Origin: Nigrospora sphaerica
Lineage: Eukaryota; Ascomycota; Sordariomycetes; Amphisphaeriales; Apiosporaceae
Length of the DNA stretch: 64,000 bases
Direction of reading: 5' to 3'
NCBI GenBank assembly: GCA_018287875.1
Contig: JAGVVL010000009.1
Coordinates: 3,720,001-3,784,000 of the forward strand
Part shown: piece by piece, positions 13,182 to 26,217 of the stretch
Position numbering within the stretch: the first letter of the stretch is position 1
Layout: every line of letters starts with the position of its first letter
Made by a program: the position numbers and the translations under genes
The notes under the pieces: model-generated
What the model saw: only the letters and a program-made list of their open reading frames with translations
Databases searched by the model: none
Told to the model about the DNA's origin: nothing

Positions 13182-14728
13182 GGAAAAAAAAAAGATCTGC
13201 GCATTAGGCGGCGGGCGGCCAGCACCAAATGCATCCGCCTCTTGGATACAGAGCCGGCGGGCCACCGACTATGTTGCATCAAGTTGACTTGATCTCGGCA
13301 GCGTATACGTCAGCTTCGAGAGACGCACGGGGCCGTGGCCGGGCCTTACTGAGGGTCTTTGAGGATGCCGCAGCGGAGCGCGCGGGTCACGAGCAAGGCG
13401 AACCCTCAGGGCATGTCGCGACAGGTCATGTTCGTCGTCGCCCTGTCAGCGCCGTGCAAACGTTGCCGGCTGCGATTTACGACGATTGTTGCCGCCAGGT
13501 ATACGTTAGTCAGCACAGTATATTCCCCATCATGTGGCATGGCGTTGCGAGGGTAGTTTCTTCCGCCTTTTTGAGTCGACTTTACAGGATGGGCTTGCAT
13601 GAGAATGGATGATTTCGAGTTTCGGATACCTACCAAGGAGTGCCCGGGTTGGTTCACAACGTCAGCATTGGAAGGTTCAGCACAGAGACGAAACACGACG
13701 ATGGGATCACGGACGAGCAACGGAGTTGTGTGTGGATTATTTATAACATATATTACGAGTGTAGGATTTGAGGCGGCGCCAAGTACGACGTGGCCTACCA
13801 GACCGACGCTTTGGTGGTATATCGGATGATGCCAGCGCGGTCGCGATGAGGCGTCCGTCTTCTTTCACGCCCAGGACAAGCGGTTCAGCTTTTTACCCCC
13901 CACAGGCCGGTTGCGGACGGCAAGCGCCCGAACAAACGAAACCACCAAAAAAATTAGACGACTCATAGACGGCGTGGACATGGAAAGATAGTAGAATAAA
14001 TAAAAGGCAAAAAAAGTATCAAAAGCAACCTATTGGCCGGCGTGGCTAGACCAGCAACCGTTGTTTGCCTCTACGAGACCTGTGGGCGGTAGAAAACGCG
14101 CCGCTCCAGTTGCTGCTGCGCAAACAGACAAGGGTCTTGAGAACACCTGTCTAGAAGATGTACCCACGCGAGGAAGTCGGGGGAAACAGTACTTAAGGGA
14201 GGTTTGTACCTCATTGTAGCCCGTGGGCAGAATACTGATGTCCCATACCGCCAAGTTAGGAGGAGGTTCAAATCGTGGCCGCGGCTCGACTTCCTCATCC
14301 TAGATTTCGTTGGCGATTACGGAGGAGTGGGATGCATCTTGGATTCGGGCTGGTCTATGCCAATTCCGGATGAGACGTACCGGTACACCGTTTCCTGCCG
14401 GGGTCTTTAAAATCCAGGTACTCCACCCCCAGCACCTGCCCCCCGCGTCAATGGGTAGGAAGCGTCGGTAGTACTGCAACTTCATCTCTCCAATGCCAGC
14501 CTCCCAGGTGAACAACTCCCTCACCTCCTCCTCCCCCAGGTTCGGTTTTGGGCAGCAAGTCGCGCGCCACCCCTGAGCGACGACGGTGGATGAGTGACAT
14601 GTATAGTTCCACCTCGCAAGCACACAACCAGACAGGGCGATGGTAAGGGCACCGCACCGAGAAGACGAGCGCCAGTTACGCCTACCCGTTGGCAGGTGAC
14701 AGCCGGCAGAACCGGTGTGAAAAGGACG
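13182..14728. other. Intergenic region / 3' and 5' flanks
   Basis: The stretch begins directly after the stop codon with an A-rich run (13183-13194), probably part of the transferase 3' UTR. An A/T-rich patch near 13970-14030 could hold polyadenylation signals. No gene is recognised before the BTB/F-box-like gene at 14729. Confidence 0.5.
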
Positions 14729-17438
14729 ATGGCATCGTCGAGCACTAGCACCGGGGCCACCGTCGAGTCAGGAATCTGCAACCCCAGAAAGCGGACATGG
14801 GGCAATGGCCTGTTCAAGAAGTCGGCGCCCGTATCGCCTCATTCCTGGGTACGTCGCATTGACCTTCGCCACGACCCGATCTCACGGCTGACGCTGCGCC
14901 CCAAAGCCATCGTCACATACGTCGCTTGACCCCGGAGGAGGGCAATGCGAACCTATGCGTGTTGATACGGACGGGCCCACGCGCCCTGCATCCCGGGCCA
15001 AGTCCATCTCATCGTCCAACGACACGAATTGCTACAAGCTGCGAGTTTGTGCACAGACGCTTTTGTCCATGACGCGCGGTGTCCACGATATCGCCAATGC
15101 CTTCCGCGAGTATAACAAGCTCGACGAAGCTCCTAGGCTGTTGTGTGAGGCGCTGCTGAGGGCGCCGTCGCCGGACCGGGACGCGCTTTTGCGCCCCCGT
15201 GCGCCTCCCTACAACGTCGCCGACTGCGCTTTCGACCTGGACTTGAATTTGAGCAATCTCAGCCTCTCCGACCAGTCGCCGACAGCCTCCTATTTCCCTC
15301 CACATCACCTGGAGGCTATCGGCGAGTGGGAGCGTTGTCTGGCATCTTTGGTCGAGGCCTCGCGGGCCTCGCTGTTGAAAACGTATAGAAGTTATGAGAG
15401 GGACGCTACCGCAGCCGCGGTTGAGCGACTGTTCCACGACAAGTCTTTTCGCGCCAGTGAAATCCACAAAATGAGGAGCGCCAGCGTCGCCAGGTCGTCA
15501 TCAGCCCACGATGACTCCCTTCCCAACTACGAGATTTTTTTCCGCAACCATGATAAGCTGCAGCGCGACCTAACGGGAATCCGTACCCTTCTCCGCGCTG
15601 GGGAGTCGGGCATAAGCATTGGGAGGACCATTCAGGACATTACCATCTCACCCCGGGGCGACGCCATCCTGGAGTTTGCCAATAACGTCTCCGAGAGCCA
15701 CCCCGTCTACCGTTTCAGGGTATCTTCACACATGCTCGCCGAGACGTCGCCCCTTTTCGCATATATGTTCAGTGGCGGGATTGGGATTGTGCGGGAACAC
15801 GACGGCGCCGTCATCAGCAACCTACCGACCGAGCCCGCCGAGTTGGTCTGCGAAGATGGTTCGCAGGTAAAACTCTATCGCATGCCCCAGGTCGAGCTCA
15901 ACAGGGACAGGGCCTTTGAGCTTCTGCTGCATGCTGCCCACATGCACAACGATTTGGTCCCTCGAAAGATCGACTTCGACCGACTCGTGGCGCTGGCCGA
16001 GGTCTGCCTGCGCTACCAATGCACCTCGCCGGTTGAGCTATCTGTCGAGTACCGCTGGCTTCCACAGTGGATTCACAAGGCCACCGAAGACATGCCAGAA
16101 GGCTTACTTCTGATCAGCTATGCTTTCGGGCTCCGCAGTCTGTTTACTCGCACGTCCAAGAGTGTGATACTGAACATCGCGGACGGGGACGACCTTGGGA
16201 CCGCGGTGTGGCCTCGGAGGGTCAAGGACAAGATATGGGCGCTCCGCAACGCGAAGATCGCCCAGGTTTACGCGTGCTGTAGCAGCGCGCTACACGAGTA
16301 CCTGCCCGCACCCACCATACCGGCACAGCTGGGCCCGCCTAGTGAGGCAATACTCTCGAAGCCTGGCTTCGTCCCGAGTGCGAAGCCAAGGTGTCCCAAG
16401 GGCAGCCACTTGTGTGACGCGTCTAGCCTAGGCTGGCTAATGATGGCCTTCGGCGAGCTCCAGGTCCTGCCGCATATCATGCAATCAACCTCGCTTCCCC
16501 AACTGCCGCCCCCTTCCGGTCGGAGCCTCCGCCAGTTGGCCGATACTCTCCGGTCTATCGGTGGCCCACCACAAAACCATGGCGGCATCTGCGGTTTCTC
16601 TGCCTTCCGGTCGGCGGTGAACGATATCTTTCACAGTGTGCAGGGACTCACGCTCTTCGAGGCCAGCGGCAAGCACGGCTGGGCCCTAAGTAGTCACAAA
16701 GTCGACTTGCCACAGCTCACGTACAAGCTTGAGAATCCCGCCGTAGGCCGCATGGCCAAAATCCCCGTTGATGGCGGCGCAGAGATCGCGCTCAAGATCA
16801 TGGAGCGCATGGAGGATTGGACCGACGTCCGTAAAGTTGCTCTGGTCTGCAAGGCCTTCTATAAGGCCTTCAAGGACAATGAGCGCACGCTTCGCATGGC
16901 TCTGAAGGAGAAAGGAGCAAGCCGCGCGCCGTATAACCTCGACGACTGTAGCACGGGAATGAAGATGTTGAGAGTAGAAGCAGGAGAAGCTATCACTGCC
17001 ATGACAAGCGTGGTTGCTGTCGGGGAATCAAGGGGCGATGCTGATGACCAGTGCAGCGAAAACAAGGTGCTGGTGGTCGACTCGGATGACGAAGAAGATG
17101 GAAATGGGGGCAGCAGCCCGGGCGACCTACCCAGACACCCTTCGGTACAGACGGCCATCGTTGCTTCTTCGGTTGCCGTCGACGAGGAGCCGACTGCTTG
17201 GGTAACACGAGAAGAAGCGGAGCGCATCCTTTGGCCAGATGAAGGACCGGCAACCTGCGGGACCACGAGCTGTAGAGTGGCTGGCGGGGACGGCCCCACG
17301 GCTCCTCCCCAGCCAGCGTCAGAAAAGTTCCTGGCCGGGGATATTGACTTCACGCCCGACGAGAACAAGCATCTTGTAGCGGCCGAGGACAAGTACCCGC
17401 GGGGGGTACGCGACCGCATGATCGGGCTATTCCTGTAA
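14729..17438 (+). CDS. BTB/POZ-like and F-box-like fungal protein
   Basis: Two exons, 14729-14848 and 14907-17438, give 883 residues. The 58-base intron starts GTACGT, is phase 0, and has a GCTGAC branch candidate. Joining it adds the short N-terminus MASSSTSTG and removes an in-frame stop just upstream of the long exon. Near residue 309 the sequence VYRFRVSSHMLAETSPLF matches the start of the fungal BTB fold, where a potential substrate-adaptor domain dimerises or binds cullin 3. About residue 683 the stretch VRKVALVCKAFYKAF resembles an F-box core. The region between is hydrophobic and Cys/Leu-rich, like other fungal BTB-type proteins of unknown role. The C-terminal 150 residues are acidic and low in complexity. 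An adaptor role in ubiquitin ligation is an inference; I see no catalytic residues. Confidence 0.7.
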
Positions 17439-18886
17439 CGTCTGAACCGCAATGAATGGACCGCTCTCCCCCAGTGGGCGGTGAGCACAGGCGTGCACCA
17501 CGACCGGTGCCTAGCAGTAATTGGTTGGTCTCGGAACCGGCATGAGGGCAAAGCTGGGTATCACCTGACGACTTGGCATGTCGCCTCTTTTGGCCCTTGG
17601 TGTCATGGAGCAAGCTCCTGGGCCGTCCATCGTCAAAGACACAGGGTGCATTCACAAAGGTGCGATTCTAGATGGCCTCGCGAAAGCGGGGCACCGAATC
17701 CACGGGGCGCTTGCAACATGATTCCTCTCTCATTCCACGGCCCCGGCAGTCAGCCCCACGAACAGCCGGGGCCGTCTTATGATTGCCCGGTAGCGGTGCC
17801 CCCGTCTACCTTGGCCAATCAACCAGGATAGGCCCGTCAGGTTCGTTCTTAGCGAGATCGGCCGGGCAGGGGCCGTAGGTGCGTTGTCCAAGAGGGCCTA
17901 CACGTGGGGAACAGACCCCTTTTTCCGTTCCACCCCTCCCCGGAACCCCTGCGTTTTTGCAGGGCCCCTCTCTGTTTCACCCTTGCTGCCGAAAGAGGAA
18001 AACGGCCATTGCCGGGGCAGACCAGACGAGGTGCTTTGGGGCCAAAGGAAAACCCCCCACCAGCACACACGGACGCAAAGGCAATGTCGAGGGGGCATTG
18101 CCAAAAATGCATGACCTCGCGGTTCTGCCCCCTTTTCGTCGGAGGGGCACATTCCTATTGTGAGATACGCCTCGTGACGATGGTTGCGGTGGGAAAAAGG
18201 CGTGGAAGCCACGTTCAGTGGCCGACGATTTTATCGTACTCGAATAGGGACCTGCCAATCGCACACGAACCAGATTGAGAAGCCAGCCAGTGCCAATGAG
18301 GACAGTCGAACGTATTGATGCGGAGGCATACTTGATAAGTCCATCTAGTTAAAGATTACCAATACAAATGGAGACAAGGGGGTCATAAAGCGTCGTGGAG
18401 CTGGCGGAGGGGCGGCGCGACGGCCTCCAACAGCAAGCCAGCGGGTTCCAGAAACCAGAAAAGGACGTCGGACAAAGGAGATATATACAATCGTGAATAC
18501 CAGGAAGCCCAAATGTAAGCCTCCCACTGTTTCAACTGCGGGGAGAGGGGAAGTTGGGGAGGTATCGTGATGCTCCAACCGACTCCGCCCTTCCATGCCA
18601 CCCGTACCATTTATCCTCGAACACCGGGTGTGTGCAAAAGATGCGTGCCCTCCGGGACGCGCGTGTATGTATTCTCCTCCCAATGCAGCCTTGACCTGCC
18701 TATCCGGGGTATTTCCTCAGTCTATAATGTAGGTGGGGGAAGGGGGGCCGTTCCCTTCCCGATGCAATGCGTGTTTCCGAAAAAAGAAATGGGAAAGTTC
18801 AAAACAGGAGAACGAACAGAAAAATGGAAAGGAAAAATAAAATACGACGCCTCTCTCTCCTCTCCCGGGGTCCCCGCTTCTCACCA
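17439..18886. other. Convergent intergenic region
   Basis: This lies between two convergent genes, so it should contain both 3' UTRs. An A-rich patch near 18780-18845 sits directly behind the stop codon of the minus-strand gene and could provide its polyadenylation signals. No coding sequence is supported. Confidence 0.5.
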
Positions 18887-21763
18887 TCAGATGTAACCGG
18901 TGCCAAAGTCGTCGCCGACGATGGCCGGGTTCCGCAGGCCGGGCGGCGGGGGTCGCGGCAGCTGCGACGGCGTGCCCGGGCCGCTGTAGAGGCCCGACGA
19001 GGCCGCGGGCATGACAGGCGTCTCGGCGTGGCGGACGGGCGTGGCCGGGCGCGAGCCAGTCCACGGGTGTGGGCTGAACGCGGACCGCGCACCAAAGGGT
19101 GAGTCGGACCGCGCGAGCAGCATGGGCATGCCACTGAGGGGCGACTCGCACCGCGCCCCATTGAGGCGCGGCGGCTGCATGTCGAACTCTTCATCTGAGT
19201 CGTCGTCCTCCGAGTCGTGGGTGTGAGAGTCGCTGTCGTCCGTCACGGATCCGCCCAACGGCCACCGAATCTCGGCGGGCGCTGCCGGTGTCGCTGCCGG
19301 TGCAGCCTGTTTCCCTTCCTCCTCCTCCTCCTCCTCCTCCTCGTCATCATCGTCCCCGTACTGGGTATCGTATTCGCTGTCGCTCTCTTCAGACACACCT
19401 AGAGGCCACCGGATGGGGCTGGGCGCCGCCTTTGTTGGAACCGGTGCTGACTGGGGTACCAGATTGCTACTGGGCTTCGGGGTTGATCCGCCTGCCGGAG
19501 CCGAGCCTCCATCCGCCGTTGGCCCGCTCGCCTGTGCCTCCTGCTCAACCTGAAGCTTCGGAAGGCCCTGCAGTTTGGCCAGCGGAGGGGGCAACCGCGG
19601 GGTTGAAAGAGGACCGCTGACTGGAAGCATGGGACTGTCTGGGGACTCCGGACGGTCTTCGCTGCAAATCGAGTCGTCGCAAGACTCGCGTCGCGAGAAA
19701 AAGTCGCTGAAATCGGTACGAATCGGCGGTGGGACTTGCACTGGTGATTTCGGCGTCGGTTGCTGTTGTGATTGAGGCTGCAGTTGAGGCTGCGGTTGCG
19801 CCTGCGGCTGCGGCATGCGCTGTGGCTGCGGCTGGGGTCTTCCTTGCTGCTGCGGCGGCATTCCCGGCCTCGGTTGGTGCTGCGGCGGCATTCCCGGCCT
19901 CGGTTGGTGCTGCGGCGGCATTCCCGGCCTCGGTTGCTGTTGCGGCGGCATTCGTGGCCTCTGTTGCTGCTGTGGCGGCATTCCCGGCCTTGGTTGCTGC
20001 TGTGGCGGCATTCGCGGCCGCGGCTGCTGTTGTGGTGGCGGTTGCTGCCTCGCTTGCTGTTGCAACGGCATCTGTGGCCTAGGTTGCTGATGCGGCGGCA
20101 TTCCCGGCCTCGGTTGCTGCTGTGGTGGCATACCTGGCCGCGATAGCTGCCGTGACGGCATTTGCGGTTGCGATTGCTGCCGTGGCCGCTGCTGTGGTTG
20201 CGGCTGAGGTGGTGGCTGCTGACGCAGTGGAGGCACGTCGCCTCGCTTGGGCTGCGGGGGACGGCCTACCGCGCCAACGGCGGCAGGCGGAGGTCCATTC
20301 CGTACCGGAGGACGGCCGACTGCGCCTACAGCAGCCGCCGGGGGTCCGTTTCGAGCAGCCCGACGAGGACCCATGGGGCCGGGACTGGTTGACCGCGGTG
20401 CAATATCGAAGGTGGCGCTCCGGGGAGCCGCCAACCTGGGGCTGTCGGTGCGGGACGGTGCGTCGAAGGTAGCACTCCGGGGCACCGCTTTGAGGGCGGA
20501 TCCGGCGTTGTTGTCCAGACGCAATAGCGCAGGCGATCCCGCGCGCTTGTACTCCGTGCCGCCCGAAGTCCCGGGCCGGGGACCAGGCGCAGAACCGGGA
20601 CCGCCGGCCCTCTCCATGCCCTCGACCTTGGCTTTTAGACTCCGTTGCCGAGTGGCATTCGTGGCCAGTGTGTCCGGCTCTCCATGCAAATCCTGGGCCG
20701 CGGGTTCGCCACTTATTTCTGTGGGTGTGCTGGATGTCGTACCATCGTGTGAGGGAACGACAGAAAGTGGGGGCGACGGCAGAGAATTGGGTCCGAAGCT
20801 GCTTTCGCCCTCCCCAAGTCCAGACCTGCTGGGCTCCGGCGTCTTGGTGTCTCTGGTGCTATCCTGTCGCAAGGGGCTGTCATCCCGTCTGAACGGACTC
20901 TGTTCCCGGCTGAGTGGGCTAGTGCCCCGCCTGAACGGACTGGCACCGCGCCTCAAAGGGCTGCTGTCACGTCTCAACGGACTGCCGTCGCGCTTCACCG
21001 GGCTTTCGTCGGCGGTGGGAACTGCAGGACTTTCTTCGTTTGCGCAGGGTTCGTTCTCGAGAGACGTCTCAGCGGAGCTCGGTGGCGAAGGGAGAACAGA
21101 TCGCATGGGATTCCGTGCTGGGATGCTGGGAGCCGCAGGCAATGGCGGTGGGTTCACTTCCTTCTTGGCGAACGGGGAAGGGCTAAGTCCCTGGCTGAGA
21201 GGTGCCGGCAGAGCTGATGTTCGAACCGAATCTCGGGAGAAATGGACATCGAGGGGATTGACCCAGGCCTTCTCTCGGACCGACGACAAACTTGGGCGCC
21301 TGGCGCTGGCACCGAGAACGGGCGGCGGTCCTACGAGATTGGGGGTCGAGCCATTGCCCCAGACCGTGGCGCTAGTAGAGAAGGAAAACGTGGTGGCATG
21401 AGATGTCGAAGGTCGGGGTATTTCGGGTACGCCGGCGGACGCGAGTGTGTGGGTGTCGGGGACGTTGAGCGAGTATTTCCGCTTGGCAGGCTTGAACTTA
21501 TTCGAGTGAGCTGAGCTCGGCCGCGCCGTCGTCGAGTAGATGGCTGCTGCATATCCCGTTCCGCTCCGCGCCAGGTCCTTGGGGACGAAGTGACCCTCGG
21601 CCAGCGAATCTGGGTCAAATCGCCTCAACGGGGATTCCGGGGGCGAGGACTCGTCCTCTTGCCTGAGGCGGATTGGTCAGCGAGCCGTTGGAAGGCGCAT
21701 CGGCGTGTGGATCACTCACTTTTTCTTCTCCGCACCGAACTTCAGACCGAAGAAAGACACCAT
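18887..21763 (-). CDS. Disordered Pro/Gln-rich repeat protein
   Basis: Two exons on the minus strand, 21763-21720 and 21662-18887, give 939 residues. The first exon encodes MVSFFGLKFGAEKK and ends at a GTGAGT donor; the intron is 57 bases with a CTCAG acceptor. This short, hydrophobic-then-lysine-rich start looks conserved in type, while the rest is almost entirely disordered. Two internal repeat arrays stand out: a heptapeptide of the SPLRRDx/SPFRRxx kind encoded by 21-base units around 20880-21005, and a decapeptide PPQQQPRPGM array from 30-base units around 19840-20160. A run of Asp/Glu follows (near 19320-19360). SP-(L/F)-RR units are plausible proline-directed kinase sites. I do not recognise a function; a scaffold or cytoskeleton/polarity-associated role is possible but unsupported. 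Confidence 0.75.
19840..20160 (-). repeat. 30-bp coding repeat, PPQQQPRPGM array
   Basis: About ten units of 30 bases (plus-strand core GGCGGCATTCCCGGCCTCGG) encode near-identical Pro/Gln decapeptides inside the minus-strand gene at 18887-21763. Adjacent copies at 19855-19945 are almost identical in DNA, which points to recent unit duplication. Confidence 0.9.
20875..21010 (-). repeat. 21-bp coding repeat, SP(L/F)RR heptapeptides
   Basis: Seven consecutive heptads each start Ser-Pro followed by Leu/Phe/Val and basic residues, encoded in 21-base units on the minus strand. DNA copies differ more than in the 30-base array, so selection appears to hold the peptide pattern. Confidence 0.85.
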
Positions 21764-24700
21764 GGCGGCGGTGTGGTATGTGCGCTAGGTTGCGCAAGGA
21801 CAAGACACGCCCGACCCGAGAAAGTCAAAACTATTGAAGAGTCCCGAAGAAAGAGAACGGATCGGGTCTTGATAGGCAGTCTTTTAGACGCCAGTCAGAG
21901 TGAATGAACGGCGTTGCGAGCCCGTCGTTGGTTTCGGATTCCAACAAGCTGGAATAACGAACGGATCGCACCACGAGATTGAAAGCAGGGCCCAGAAACA
22001 AAGTGCCTAGAAGGGCATGTCGATCGCAATAGCAAATACCGCTGGTAACGTCAGGACACGCCTTATACCAGATAAATTCCCCTTTTCAGCGTTGGCCCTG
22101 GAAATGTTTCATGTGCGGTACTGAGTGTGACGTGGGTTCGAAACCTGTAGCGGATTGGTGCTGGTCCAGCCGACAAAACCCCCCGTTTTCCGGAAGCAGG
22201 GGTTATGAATGTCCAGGACGAGGGAGCGAGAGTCGAGCTTTTTGCCGCCGCAGTAAAACGACAACAGGGTAACGGCGGTGGTGGGCGCGAAGAGGAAGCA
22301 AAAAAATGTGTACGGAATTCGAGCCGCTCAGTAAAAGGAGTGTTGGCTGCCGGGCTGGCGCTTGTAGAAGAGGGGGAGGGAAAGAGAGGCACGCAGGCGC
22401 AAAGGGAGACCGGCAGGGCATACAAACACCCACCGACGTTGGGCCCTATGAAGCCAGGCCCCAGGATGGTACATTAATAGAGGTGCGCTTTGCTGATCCG
22501 GGAGATTGGCAGCCCCAATTCAGCATCGTGGCTAGCGGCTTGGGGCTCCGCTGGGCGGCGGGGCCGAAGAGAAAAGAAAGGGAAAGGTCGACGAAGGGGG
22601 GTTCAAAAAGCGTGCGGCCCCGTACAACCGCTGCAGTGGACACTGGTTCCCGGGTTGTAGAGGAGCATTGGCTGGCAGGTCTGCCGGGTCGGTGCTTCGC
22701 CCACCTGATGCAGATAGGCATTGACAGTACGCCGGGGCGTCGACCCTATGCGTACGGACGCCTCCCAATTAACGCCTCATCTTCTAGGTCGTTCAACACG
22801 CGCCTTCCCATTGCGGCTGTCCCGCAGGCAGTATGTCGTAGTGTATACCCCGTTATGATGCTGCGCACGGGTTGACCAGAGCAGCGGCAACAGCCGGGCG
22901 AGGGCAATTGGGGACTGAATCTCGAGGCTGAAGATCACAACCAGCCCACGATGATGGGTTGGGCACGGCCGACAAGCTGAGGCTGCACGGCTGCCACTTG
23001 TCGTCGGCCAGCGGCCTCCCTGAGCTGAACAAAGGGCAAGCACTGCTGGGCGGCATGTGCGGCTCGCATGATTACGATCAATTCAACCTATAGGGCCCGA
23101 GGAGATGTTGCAACCGGAGAGGAGCCGGTCCCGGTTTGTCACGTCGGCTGCGCGCCGAACCCCCGAGCCAGGAGGATGGCCGTGTCGCTCGGGGGCTCAG
23201 GCGTCAATGGCCTGGTGCCAATGGGTGGCGAGGAGGGACATGCCGGGGCGCAACCGCCTCTTCTGAAACCAGATGCCGTCGTATCGCAGTGCGCTGCTGA
23301 ATGGGGCGGCCCTGGGCTGGGGGTTGTGTTGTGTTTGCCGTGTAGGTACGGGCCACACATGCTCCACGGTGTAAGGAAAGAGCACTGGCCCGTGAAGGGC
23401 CGCTTGCCCGTTTTGGGTAATGGCGTATGTCTTAACCCGCTCCATAGGATGTGGTGATGAGACATGCGCTGAGCCCTCCTCTCCTGACGGACGCTGTTCC
23501 TCGTTTTCGGTGCAGAGCGGGCACGGACTGGTTTCCTTGTGGAGGGACGTTGAAAATGGCGGGTAACAAATGCGCGGGTGCCGTACAGGGAGGACCGGGC
23601 ATCCAGTTGAGAAGTCTGTACAAGGGTGAATGGCCCAGGGGGGAGGCCACGGATCGTAACTTCCATAAGACCTCGGTACCAAAGGCACGAAAACAGAACT
23701 GGTAATCAGTAGGGAGGTAGGGATGCACTGAGATGCATTCATTCATGCCCTGGTACCCAAGACGTGCATGCCTTCGCATCCGCGAGTCGAGTCGTTGATC
23801 GAATAGTATACCCTAGGCACCTCGATCTCAACGCGATCTGCCGTCTCGTGACTGCCATCGCGTCGATGGCTGGTCCCACGGTACCACGGACTTCAACAAG
23901 CAGGGCCCCATGCCTCCAGCGCCCCCCGGTACGTTCAGCTTGCTAGCCTCTCTTTTCGCTCCGGCGGCCCTCTCCATGTTTCTTTGACCAAGCCCTGCGC
24001 TCCGACGCCTAGCACGCTAAACTAGGCGTCCGTCCGGGCTGTTGGTCACCTGGCGGACAGAGGCGATTTTAGTCGCGATTCTTCCCCCGGCCTGCTGGCG
24101 TGGTTTGGACGTTTCGTCCCCTCCATTGGATCTCAGCTCTGGCCCGGCACCCACGAGACGACGGCGCCGGAGGTTAGGAGGCCTGAGGCCAGTATCTGGT
24201 GCCTGGCCCGCCCGACCCTGGTGAGCGCGGGTACGCTAATGGATCTAATGTCCCGTTTAAGAGTGGTGCCTGTCCAGTCCCAATCTCCATCGTCCAGCAT
24301 CAGGCCGGTTCGCTGCTTTGAGCCGCCCTTCATCCCCGCAAACTAATGGAGAAAGAAGCAGCTTCATTAAAGAACCGACCAAATTGAAGCTCGTAGCCTC
24401 GTCCCCTTTCTCTCGAGTCCTCGATTCTTCGTTTCTTTTGACGAGAAGAATTGCTTTGCTTCCTGCACCCCGCCATTCATGGCTGCTGGTCGTCCATCTC
24501 CCAACCCATGTTTGTCGTGCGTGTGGCCAGAGCCTGCCTCTTACCAAATCCCAGGGCCCCTCCACGCCTGGCCATCTGTCTGGCGTGACCAAGCTCCCGG
24601 CATTTAAAGCTGCGCGAATCTCGACCGACTCCGCTTGATGATGATGATGATCTGCCTTGAACAGGCGTTCCACGGCGTCTTCTGCCCGCCGTTGCCAAGG

Positions 24701-26217
24701 CGGCAATGGCCCGTGGGTGGCCATGTGGGTTGCAAAACAGCCGCAGCTCGGGACTGTCAACGATTAGAAACATGGCAACGTTGGCGGCAGGCAACAAGGT
24801 TCTTCGACGGCAAAACACCCGTGGCGATGGCGGACAAGGTCACTCAACTATCTCATGTCGCTACCTGGCCACCGCGACGTCTTCGTCGTCCTTTGGCGGG
24901 CGCAAGTTATCGAGGTGCTTCGTGTGGGTCCCCTAGTATCGATGCAACGTACGGATGTTCTATTAATGAGGTTGCCACGGCTCCTCACGGACTTGTCGTC
25001 TTGTCTCGCATCCAATCCGTGGATGGCTGGAAGGGGGCGGATGGGGTGGCATCGCAGCAGCAGCCAATGTGGGCCCTCACGCCGCCACGGCAAACCCGCG
25101 TGCAGCGGATATCCTTCCGTGAAAGCCTGTCTTGACCTACATACCATCTCGGTACGAGGTCAGGTGCATAGGTGCGCGTTGTCCTAGGTCCCAAAGGACC
25201 TGTGTTCGCTGTACGTGCCTTCAATATTCCCACCGGGATGTGTCTAGAGCTAGTCAGTGCCTGCCTATCCTCCCTACATTGGATGCCATTGAGTGGCCTC
25301 CCCGCTCCTGGCGGCTGACCTGCATACGATGTGCGTTGGGAGGTAACGCCCCCGATTCATTCGCGGCTGGCCCGAGGCGTCCCAATCCATGCGAAGACTC
25401 GTCACTCGTGCATGGCCACGGCCATTTTCTTGGCGGCCCGTCCAATGAAAAGCCGGCCTCGCGTACCGTTCGAGTAACGCGGGCTACCGATAGCAGTCAA
25501 GCTTGTCAGGGTCCCAGCTCATGAGGGGGGAAGCTCTGGAAACTAGCAGCGCTTATCTTTAGCCTTGCAGTATAAGTGCCAGGGCAGTCGGTTGCGCCTC
25601 GCCCACTCCGTAGGCGTCCCCAGGTCCACTGGCCAAGCGGATGGCTTGCCTGCCGTCGCCTGTCGATCAACTGCCATGTCACGCTGCAGTGTGCCTCTGC
25701 AAATCCTCCGGCTTGGGCCTGGGCATGTTGGGACGCTGCATGTGCCGCAGCGTCGCACGTAATCCGACCCGGGATTCCGCCTGCCCGTGGGGGCCCGAAG
25801 GCGGGCAAGAGGGGTACCAAACTGCAGAAAGCCTTCGCGAGAGGCCAACCGACCACTGTAACCCACCCTCAGCAGCTGCCTCATTGGGTCGCACCCGCAG
25901 GATCAGCTGCATAGCCTAAGTCCAGACTGGTCGAGAATGGACACCCGCGTCGACCCTCCACGAGAGCGAGAAAAAAAACCCGCTATCCCGGCTCCATCTC
26001 CTGGAGCCCAGGCTTGGCCGAGGGGGATCAGGACGTTCGATGGCGTTCAAAAGGGTCCGTCGCGTTCGTTCACGACCTGCCGTTGCACCCCGTCTTGATC
26101 ACGGCCTTCTGACCGAGCCGTGCCATCCCATCGCCCAAGACAAACCCACAGCCGCCTCCCCCAGGCAACGCCCCTCGTTCTGCGGTCCCCCGCATTCCCG
26201 AACATCCCCGGTCCAGC
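21764..26217. other. Long intergenic region, no supported gene
   Basis: About 4.4 kb with no domain-bearing frame. The first part should contain the promoter of the minus-strand repeat protein. The last few hundred bases before 26218 are the promoter of the sugar transporter. A run of TGATGATGATG is present near 24637. I see no transposon hallmarks or terminal repeats. Confidence 0.5.

Noticed and set aside
14266..14285. Possible tRNA B-box (GGTTCAAATCG)
   Set aside because: No cloverleaf can be drawn around it and there is no A-box at the right distance.
19729..20472. Several plus-strand Ala-, Leu/Arg- or Cys/Gly-rich frames
   Set aside because: They are antisense readings of the Pro/Gln repeat array in the minus-strand gene.
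22130..22155. tRNA-like B-box (GGGTTCGAAACC)
   Set aside because: The T-stem pairs poorly and no A-box or acceptor stem is found upstream.
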